DNA of 5,650 bases, taken from NCBI GenBank assembly GCA_019120675.1, contig DWUQ01000009.1, positions 1-5,650 on the forward strand. The letters are read 5' to 3'. The position numbers were made by a program, and so were the translations under genes. Numbering within the stretch: position 1 is the stretch's first letter; each line of letters opens with the position of its first letter. Of this stretch, positions 1 through 4,802 are shown piece by piece. The stretch comes from Candidatus Paenalcaligenes intestinipullorum. Its GTDB lineage: Bacteria; Pseudomonadota; Gammaproteobacteria; Burkholderiales; Burkholderiaceae_B. The notes beneath the pieces are model-generated. The model was not told the DNA's origin. It searched no databases and was given only the letters and a program-made list of their open reading frames with translations.

Positions 1-822
1 ACCGACGTAGAAAACTGGCCAGCGGATGCAATGGGCGTACAAGGGCCGGATCTGATGGCACGCTTTCAAGCGCACGCTGAGCGTTTCGAAACTGAAATGA
101 TCTTTGATCAAATTAGTGCCGTTGATTTAAGCCAACGCCCCTTTACATTAACTGGCGACAGTGGCAACCAGTATACCTGCGATAGCCTGATTATAAGTAC
201 AGGTGCTTCAGCAATGTATTTGGGTCTGCCCTCTGAGCAGGCTTTTATGGGCAAAGGGGTATCGGGCTGCGCCACATGCGATGGTTTCTTTTATAAAAAC
301 CAAGACGTGATTGTCGTCGGCGGAGGCAACACAGCGGTCGAAGAAGCATTGTACCTGTCAAATATTTGTAAAACCGTTACAGTTGTACACCGTCGCGACA
401 GCTTCCGCTCGGAGCCTATTTTAACGGATCGCTTGATGAAAGCCGTTGAAACGGGCAACGTGAAGCTCAAGCTGTTTAGCGAGCTGGACGAAGTGCTGGG
501 CGACGACTCTGGCGTCACAGGCGTACGTTTACGCAACAACCAAAGCGGTGAAACCGAGGAGCTGGCGGTCACCGGTGTGTTCATTGCCATTGGTCACCAC
601 CCCAATACCGAAATTTTCCAAGGCCAAGTCGATATGCAAGACGGCTATATCCTCACTCGTATGGGTCATGGTGGCATGGCAACCATGACGTCCGTGCCAG
701 GTGTGTTTGCTGCAGGGGATGTCCAAGACAACATCTACCGTCAAGCCATTACCAGTGCCGGTGCGGGGTGCATGGCTGCTTTGGATGCACAGCGTTGGTT
801 AGAGAATGAGGAAAAACTCTAA
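1..822 (+). CDS. trxB: Thioredoxin-disulfide reductase TrxB, 5' end cut by the window edge
   Basis: This flavoenzyme reduces thioredoxin with NADPH through FAD and a redox-active cysteine pair in the cytoplasm. The frame is open from base 1 and begins with TDVENWP, a conserved stretch that lies about 46 residues into E. coli TrxB. The ATG at 31 is therefore internal, and the missing part carries the first FAD-binding GxGxxG motif. The 273 visible residues hold the active-site CATC (bases 268-279), the NADPH-binding GGGNTA (319-336), the HRRDSFR segment that contacts the NADPH phosphate (from 388), the FIAIGHHPNT segment, and the C-terminal FAD motif VPGVFAAGDV followed by RQAITSAGAGCMAALDA. 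All key residues are intact and the similarity to E. coli TrxB is strong along the whole length. The stop TAA (820-822) lies inside the next gene, so the two are probably co-transcribed and translationally coupled. Confidence 0.97.
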   Translation, partial: TDVENWPADAMGVQGPDLMARFQAHAERFETEMIFDQISAVDLSQRPFTLTGDSGNQYTCDSLIISTGASAMYLGLPSEQAFMGKGVSGCATCDGFFYKNQDVIVVGGGNTAVEEALYLSNICKTVTVVHRRDSFRSEPILTDRLMKAVETGNVKLKLFSELDEVLGDDSGVTGVRLRNNQSGETEELAVTGVFIAIGHHPNTEIFQGQVDMQDGYILTRMGHGGMATMTSVPGVFAAGDVQDNIYRQAITSAGAGCMAALDAQRWLENEEKL

Positions 823-1690
823 ACCCCTCCCTGCGCTGGGCGCTCAGCTCTCTGATCTAAAACGCTTACGCCAGCACGCTGCCCAGCAGCAGGCTGAGCG
901 TGAGCAGGTGCGTCCGCTGCTCGTGCGCTCCCCCGCTGTGCAGCGACGACGCTCGCACCCTCAGGATATCTCGGCTAAAGCGGCTCAGCCTCAGCATGAC
1001 CCGCGCCCTACTGGTGACACAACGACGAGCCGCGCAGCACCTAACGCAGCTCCCAATGCCCCCAATGCTGTCCCAGAGGAGAGCGCACACAGTTTTGCGC
1101 AGTTGATACAGCAGACCTCCGAGGCGCACTCTGCGGCGTCGCTTCAGCCCAATGACCAGCAATTGTTTCGTCAACAAATGCGGCATGTACAGCCTTTAAA
1201 GCGCTCAGGCAGGCAAGGGTTCGACACCATACCGCTTGCACAAGAGCTGGCACAGTCCCGACAACAGCATGCGACTGGGCAAGTGCTTACACCTGCGTTG
1301 GAGTTTGTATCGTCGGATCAATACTATGCGCTGGGCTTCGACGAAGACACCACCGAATACCTTAGCCCAGCCTGCGGGACGGATGTGCTTAAAAATTTAC
1401 AGCGTGGCCGCTGGGAAATTCGCTCTCATTTGGACTTGCATGGTGCGACGCTCGACGAAGCCCGCTTGTTGGTCGCCAACTTTATTGCTGAAAGCCTGGA
1501 GTACGGTGTGAAGTGCGTTCGGATCGTGCATGGTATCGGCTATGGGTCACGCAGCGATGGCCCAGTACTACTGCCTACCGTACGTCGCTGGCTGGGGCAG
1601 ATGCATGCGGTGTTAGCCTTTACCGAATGTGAGCCACACGAAGGGGGGAAAGGCGCGGTCAAAATTCTGTTACGGCGACAACGCTCTTAA
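806..1690 (+). CDS. Smr/MutS2-domain protein with long N-terminal extension
   Basis: This 294-residue protein ends in an Smr domain, the small MutS2-related domain that in characterised members (E. coli SmrA/SmrB, MutS2 C-terminus) binds or cleaves nucleic acid, for example mRNA at collided ribosomes. The domain starts after a GRWEIRSHLD lead-in. It shows LDLHG (residues 209-213), HGIGYGS (242-248), a GPVLLPTVRRWL helix, and VLAFTECEPHEGGKGAVKILLR at the end. A short upstream block, LFRQQMRHVQPL (120-131), resembles the conserved N-terminal motif of SmrA-type proteins. Residues 1-115 are rich in Gln, Ala, Arg and Pro, with an Ala-Pro-Asn mini-repeat at 77-88, and are probably disordered or coiled. 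The lysine common in the HGKG motif is replaced by isoleucine. The ATG at 806 overlaps trxB by 17 bases with only a weak purine stretch (AGAGA) before it, so coupling to trxB translation is likely. The physiological target cannot be told from sequence. Confidence 0.9.
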   Translation: MRKNSKPLPALGAQLSDLKRLRQHAAQQQAEREQVRPLLVRSPAVQRRRSHPQDISAKAAQPQHDPRPTGDTTTSRAAPNAAPNAPNAVPEESAHSFAQLIQQTSEAHSAASLQPNDQQLFRQQMRHVQPLKRSGRQGFDTIPLAQELAQSRQQHATGQVLTPALEFVSSDQYYALGFDEDTTEYLSPACGTDVLKNLQRGRWEIRSHLDLHGATLDEARLLVANFIAESLEYGVKCVRIVHGIGYGSRSDGPVLLPTVRRWLGQMHAVLAFTECEPHEGGKGAVKILLRRQRS

Positions 1691-1707
1691 AGGATATAGC
1701 GCGCAAA

Positions 1708-1739
1708 ACAAAGGCCAACAGCAAACTGTTGGCCTTTGT
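1708..1739. terminator. Strong hairpin after the Smr gene, probable intrinsic terminator
   Basis: A perfect 14-bp stem (1708-1721 with 1726-1739) carries a CAAA loop. It starts 17 bases after the Smr stop codon. On the + strand the U-tract is poor: three T's lie inside the stem, then GTCATTT follows. On the - strand the exit side reads TTTG-TTTTG, which is a better tail. The hairpin may therefore act in either direction, although no - strand gene reaches it inside this window. Confidence 0.75.
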
Positions 1740-1748
1740 CATTTCTAG

Positions 1749-1776
1749 TTGTTATGGGTGCTGCGAGCTTTATAGT
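1749..1776 (+). promoter_or_regulatory. Candidate sigma-70 promoter upstream of the DUF485-actP operon
   Basis: TTGTTA (1749-1754) and TATAGT (1771-1776) match the -35 and -10 consensus at 4/6 and 5/6 positions, with a 16-base spacer. The site lies just after the terminator hairpin. A start near 1783 would give a leader of about 265 bases that includes all the inverted repeats before the DUF485 gene. Chance matches of this quality are common, so this is a candidate only. A second -10-like TATATT (1954-1959) has no recognisable -35 partner but could serve an activator-dependent promoter. Confidence 0.35.
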
Positions 1777-1895
1777 AGTACCACGCGTTGATGCTGTGGG
1801 TGCCCTGTATCGGGCTGCAGAGATGTCTCCTCACCTGCATGGAAACCATTGTGCCCTACTTTTATCCTCGGCACACCTAGGGAATGCACTGATAT

Positions 1896-2016
1896 GGGCT
1901 AAGGGCTTACCCCTTAAGACCAAAGTCGCCTATGTGCAGCCGCTTAGTCGCTTTATATTGCCTTACAAAGCGTAAAAAAGCGCAATGTCACCCTTAGCCC
2001 TAAGGCGTTGACATTG
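1896..2016. promoter_or_regulatory. Inverted-repeat-rich leader before the DUF485-actP operon
   Basis: The non-coding stretch 1740-2047 holds no credible gene, and its last third is dense in inverted repeats. TAAGGG (1900-1905) faces CCCTTA (1911-1916). CGCTTT (1949-1954) faces AAAGCG (1967-1972). A composite palindrome spans 1983-2016: CAATGTCA (1983-1990) pairs with TGACATTG (2009-2016), and inside it CCTTAG (1992-1997) faces CTAAGG (2000-2005). In addition GGGCTAAGGG (1896-1905) is the exact reverse complement of CCCTTAGCCC (1991-2000), so the distal and proximal repeats could pair with each other. The palindrome ends 18 bases before the Shine-Dalgarno sequence. It could be a pair of operator sites for a dimeric regulator, or a leader RNA with competing folds. 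The sequence alone does not decide between them. Confidence 0.5.
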
Positions 2017-2034
2017 ATTAAAACATTTCCCCCC

Positions 2035-2040
2035 AGGAGA
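2035..2040 (+). promoter_or_regulatory. Ribosome binding site of the DUF485 gene
   Basis: AGGAGA lies 7 bases before the ATG at 2048 and directly follows a run of six C's (2029-2034). It is the best Shine-Dalgarno match in the window and fixes the start of the DUF485 gene. Confidence 0.85.
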
Positions 2041-2047
2041 CAGAGCC

Positions 2048-2359
2048 ATGAACGCACCGCGAGATGTGGTTTCTGCGGTTCTTGCAGACCCAAACTATCA
2101 GCTTTTGGTTCAAAAAAGAACGCGCATCAGTTATATCTTTTTTGCTATTACCCTTGTCATTTATGCAGGGTTTATTCTCACCCTTGCTTTTGATCCCGAA
2201 CTCTTTGGCGAGCCCGTAGGCAATATGACCATGAGTATCGGCGTACTTTGCGCCTTGCTTGTGGCCGTTAGCGCGGTCATTTTAATTTTCGCCTACGTGT
2301 ATATATCCAACCGCGTATTTGATCCGCTGCTGGCTAAAATTGAAAAGGACGTGCTATGA
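2048..2359 (+). CDS. yjcH: DUF485 small inner-membrane protein, YjcH type
   Basis: This 103-residue protein has the layout of the DUF485 family, of which E. coli YjcH (about 104 residues) is the best-known member. A short cytoplasmic start with the family's LVQKRTRISYIF block (20-31) is followed by two predicted membrane segments (about 28-49 and 61-86) joined by an AFDPELFGEPVG loop, and a charged tail with FDPLLAKIEKDVL. DUF485 genes are almost always found directly before actP-like symporters, as here. The family is presumed to assist the symporter, but its biochemical role is not settled. A strong Shine-Dalgarno (AGGAGA, 2035-2040) supports this start. The stop TGA overlaps the actP start as ATGA (2356-2359), a typical arrangement for translational coupling. 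Expression is probably governed by the repeat-rich leader just upstream. Confidence 0.95.
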   Translation: MNAPRDVVSAVLADPNYQLLVQKRTRISYIFFAITLVIYAGFILTLAFDPELFGEPVGNMTMSIGVLCALLVAVSAVILIFAYVYISNRVFDPLLAKIEKDVL

Positions 2360-4023
2360 CCAAACGATTGCTTATCGCGGGTGCACTCAGTGCGCTGAGC
2401 CTGCCCGCTTTCGCTCAAGCTCAGCCTAGCAAAGCCAACACGTCCGCCATTGTGATGTTTTTGGTGTTTATTGCTGCCACCATGGTGATTACTTGGTGGG
2501 CCGCACGTCGCACCCATACGACGTCTGACTTTTATACCGCAGGTGGAGGCTTAACCGGTTTTCAAAATGGTTTAGCTATTGCTGGGGATTATCTATCGGC
2601 CGCGTCGTTCCTAGGGATCGCTGGGATGGTGTATGTGTCGGGCTTTGACGGCATGATTTACGCCATTGGTTTTTTGTTTGGTTGGCCAGTGGTGATGTTT
2701 TTGGTGGCCGAACGCTTACGTAACCTAGGGCGTTACAACTTTGCGGACGTCACCTCTTTCCGCCTCTCGCAAACCCCCATGCGGATCTTAGCAGCCAGTG
2801 CGTCTCTGCTGATTATTGCCCTGTATTTGATTGCGCAAATGGTGGGTGCGGGCAAGCTGATCGTGCTGTTGTTTGGCTTGGACTACAACATTGCCGTAGT
2901 GATTGTGGGTTCGCTCATGATGATCTACGTGGCCTTTGGCGGCATGACAGCCACCACTTGGGTGCAAATCATTAAAGCGGTACTGATGCTGTTCGGTGCC
3001 ACCCTCATGACCATTTTGATTATGGCGGCCTTCGGTTGGGATTTTGACCACCTCTTGGCCGAAGCGGTGGCGGTTCACCCTGACGGCAAGGCTATTTTAG
3101 CGCCGGGCGCTTCCGTAAGTAGCAACCCATTAAACGCTCTGTCGCTAGGCTTAGGTTTGGCTTTTGGTACGGCTGGCTTACCACACATTTTGATGCGCTT
3201 CTTTACGGTATCCAACGCCAAAGAAGCTCGTAAATCGGTCATTTATGCGAGCGGCTTTATTGGGTATTTTTACCTCCTCACCTTTGTGATTGGTTTCGGT
3301 GCCATCGCTTTGTTGATTAAGCACCCCGAATACTTTATTCCCGGCCCAGATGGCAAAATCGACATTATTAATGGCTTAATTGGCGGCACCAACATGGTGG
3401 CGGTGCACTTGGCCAATGCGGTGGGCGGTAATTTACTACTTGGCTTCTTGGCAGCGGTGACCTTTGCCACGATTGTGGCGGTGGTGGCCGGTTTGGCACT
3501 GGCTGGCGCCGCAGCGATTTCCCACGACTTGTATGCCAACGTGATTGCTAAAGGCCGCGCTACGGAAAAAGACCAAATGCGTATTTCCCGTATCTCTACG
3601 GTGGTCTTGGGGGTACTGGCGATTTTGCTGGGAATTATTTTCGAGAACCAAAACGTCGCCTTTATGGTGGGCTTGGCCTTTGCGATCGCGGCCAGCGCTA
3701 ACTTCCCCGTACTGGTGCTGTCCATTTCTTGGCGCGGTTGTACCACTCGTGGTGCCACAATGGGCGGTTTTATTGGCTTGGTGGTGGCCACGGCTTGGGT
3801 GGTGCTCAGTAAAACGGTTTGGGTGGATGTGTTTGGCTTTGCAACGCCCATCGCGCCCTTCCCGAACCCAGGCATTATTTCTATCCCCTTAGCCTTTATC
3901 TCGATCTGGTTCTTCTCGATTACGGATAAAAGCGCACGCGCTGCTAACGAAAAGGCAGCTTTTGATGCCTTGACGGTACGCAGCCAAACCGGCTTAGGCG
4001 CCTCTGCGGCGGTGGATCACTAA
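2356..4023 (+). CDS. actP: Cation/acetate symporter ActP (sodium:solute symporter family)
   Basis: This is a 555-residue secondary transporter (E. coli ActP has 549) that takes up acetate, and in characterised homologues glycolate or other short monocarboxylates, with a cation across the inner membrane. It starts with a cleavable-looking signal peptide: MTKR, a hydrophobic core, and LPAFA-Q with a likely cut after residue 20. About 13 membrane segments follow. Conserved ActP blocks are YTAGGGLTGFQNGLAIAGDY (60-79), VAERLRNLGRYNFADV (117-132), LYLIAQMVGAGKL (156-168), ATTWVQIIKAVL (199-210), GTAGLPHILMRFFTV (271-285), VAGLALAGAAAISHDLYANV (377-396), FENQNVAFMVGLAFAIAAS (429-447) and the C-terminal RSQTGLG. 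The loop at about 322-345 (HPEYFIPGPDGKIDIINGL) is somewhat longer than in E. coli. AAGGA (2345-2349) lies 6 bases before the ATG, inside the end of the DUF485 gene. No acs gene is present in the window. The substrate range beyond acetate cannot be read from the sequence. Confidence 0.97.
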   Translation: MTKRLLIAGALSALSLPAFAQAQPSKANTSAIVMFLVFIAATMVITWWAARRTHTTSDFYTAGGGLTGFQNGLAIAGDYLSAASFLGIAGMVYVSGFDGMIYAIGFLFGWPVVMFLVAERLRNLGRYNFADVTSFRLSQTPMRILAASASLLIIALYLIAQMVGAGKLIVLLFGLDYNIAVVIVGSLMMIYVAFGGMTATTWVQIIKAVLMLFGATLMTILIMAAFGWDFDHLLAEAVAVHPDGKAILAPGASVSSNPLNALSLGLGLAFGTAGLPHILMRFFTVSNAKEARKSVIYASGFIGYFYLLTFVIGFGAIALLIKHPEYFIPGPDGKIDIINGLIGGTNMVAVHLANAVGGNLLLGFLAAVTFATIVAVVAGLALAGAAAISHDLYANVIAKGRATEKDQMRISRISTVVLGVLAILLGIIFENQNVAFMVGLAFAIAASANFPVLVLSISWRGCTTRGATMGGFIGLVVATAWVVLSKTVWVDVFGFATPIAPFPNPGIISIPLAFISIWFFSITDKSARAANEKAAFDALTVRSQTGLGASAAVDH

Positions 4024-4027
4024 GCTC

Positions 4028-4052
4028 ACCCTTTTGTGCTGCATACAAGGGT
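4028..4052 (+). other. Weak stem-loop between the actP stop and its terminator
   Basis: ACCCTT (4028-4033) pairs with AAGGGT (4047-4052) around a 13-base loop. A few more pairs are possible if the stem carries a bulge. It sits 4 bases before the terminator hairpin and might stabilise the 3' end of the actP message. It is short and could be chance. Confidence 0.35.
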
Positions 4053-4056
4053 AAAT

Positions 4057-4081
4057 ACGGGGTACTGCGGTACCCCGTTTT
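4057..4081 (+). terminator. Intrinsic terminator of the DUF485-actP operon
   Basis: A 9-bp perfect stem (4057-4065 with 4070-4078) with a TGCG loop is followed by a run of T's (4078-4081) and further A/T-rich sequence. It begins 33 bases after the actP stop and separates the transport operon from the response-regulator gene. That implies a separate promoter for the regulator. Confidence 0.85.
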
Positions 4082-4086
4082 ATTCT

Positions 4087-4110
4087 CTATACTAATAAGC
4101 TCGGTATAGT
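4087..4110 (+). promoter_or_regulatory. Candidate promoter with overlapping inverted repeat, upstream of the response regulator
   Basis: CTATAC (4087-4092) and GTATAG (4104-4109) form a perfect 6-base inverted repeat with an 11-base spacer. The right arm overlaps TATAGT (4105-4110), a 5/6 match to a -10 box about 35 bases before the ATG. No good -35 box lies 16-18 bases further up, where the terminator ends, so an activator-assisted promoter is plausible. The left arm also reads TATACT (4088-4093), another -10-like hexamer. Confidence 0.35.
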
Positions 4111-4145
4111 ATTTCATTTCCATTTCTTCCAGGCCTATTTCCAGC

Positions 4146-4802
4146 ATGACCGAATTGCTTATTGCGGACGACCATCCTCTATTTCGAGAAGCGTTACGCG
4201 GTGTGGTGGCACGCTTGTATCCCACTGCACAAATTTTCGAAGCTGATCGGGTGGCCGCTCTGTACCAACTGGCCGAAGCCCATCCTGAAGCCGATTTATT
4301 GCTACTCGATTTAGATATGCCCGGTGCCGTCGGTTTTAGTGCACTGGTGCATTTACGCGCGACACACCCTTCATTGCCGATTGTGATGGTCTCGGCACAC
4401 GAGGATCCGCGTTTTATTCGACGTGCCGTGGATCATGGTGCATTAGGCTACATACCAAAGTCATTGGACAGCGCCCAACTGGGGCAAGCCCTAGAGGCCG
4501 TGCTCGAAGGCGAAACGTGGATTCCCCATATTGCACACAACACGCCAGGTGTAGACCAAGACGAACGTCATGCGGCCAACCAATTAAAAGAGCTGACCCC
4601 ACAGCAGTTTAGAGTCTTGCAAATGGTCAGCACGGGGCAGCTCAACAAGCAAATTGCGCACGAGCTCGACGTATCTGAGGCCACCATCAAAGCGCACATG
4701 ACGGCTATTTTGCGCAAACTAGGGGCCTCAAACCGCACCCAAGCCGTATTAATTGCGAATCGTCTTGGCCTGCAAGACACTCAATACCACTTACCTGCCT
4801 AA
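4146..4802 (+). CDS. NarL/FixJ-family response regulator (receiver plus LuxR-type HTH), CrbR/AgmR-like
   Basis: This 218-residue transcription factor has an N-terminal receiver domain (about 3-120) and a C-terminal GerE/LuxR DNA-binding domain (about 148-212). The receiver has the acidic pair D8-D9 in IADDHPLFREAL, the predicted phospho-acceptor D55 in LLLLDLDMPG, S83 in MVSAHED and K105 in GYIPKS, so all switch residues are present. The HTH region reads LTPQQFRVLQMVSTGQLNKQ and then IAHELDVSEATIKAHMTAIL, with the recognition helix around 177-190. The start at 4146 gives the canonical receiver beginning, although only a poor Shine-Dalgarno (AGG at 4131-4133, 12 bases away) is seen. It lies between actP and a hybrid kinase. 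By resemblance to CrbR-type regulators, which activate acetate-use genes such as acs and actP, it may control the neighbouring operon. The family is certain; the CrbR role is inferred. Its stop codon overlaps that of the convergent kinase gene. Confidence 0.93.
   Translation: MTELLIADDHPLFREALRGVVARLYPTAQIFEADRVAALYQLAEAHPEADLLLLDLDMPGAVGFSALVHLRATHPSLPIVMVSAHEDPRFIRRAVDHGALGYIPKSLDSAQLGQALEAVLEGETWIPHIAHNTPGVDQDERHAANQLKELTPQQFRVLQMVSTGQLNKQIAHELDVSEATIKAHMTAILRKLGASNRTQAVLIANRLGLQDTQYHLPA

Noticed and set aside
31..33. ATG as the start of the thioredoxin reductase
   Set aside because: The frame is open to base 1 and the ten residues before it match the conserved TrxB VENWP region, so the gene is truncated by the window edge.
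1870..1887. Possible sigma-54 promoter (GGCAC ... TGC)
   Set aside because: The GG to GC spacing is 14 bases rather than the required 10.
1736..1975. 79-residue + strand open frame between the Smr gene and the DUF485 gene
   Set aside because: It begins inside the terminator hairpin, has no Shine-Dalgarno sequence, resembles no family I recognise, and lies in the repeat-rich leader.
2008..2013. Perfect TTGACA as a -35 box for the DUF485 gene
   Set aside because: A -10 box at 16-18 bases would fall on the C-run and Shine-Dalgarno (2030-2036) and none is present. The hexamer is better explained as part of the composite palindrome.
3270..3875. 201-residue antisense open frame within actP
   Set aside because: Its Lys/Pro/Thr/Ala-rich composition is what the complement of a membrane-protein gene gives. 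It has no family likeness, and the + strand actP is unambiguous.
3545..3892. 115-residue + strand open frame in another frame of actP
   Set aside because: Its Trp/Arg/Pro-rich translation is a frame shadow of conserved actP sequence, with no sign of a real overlapping gene.
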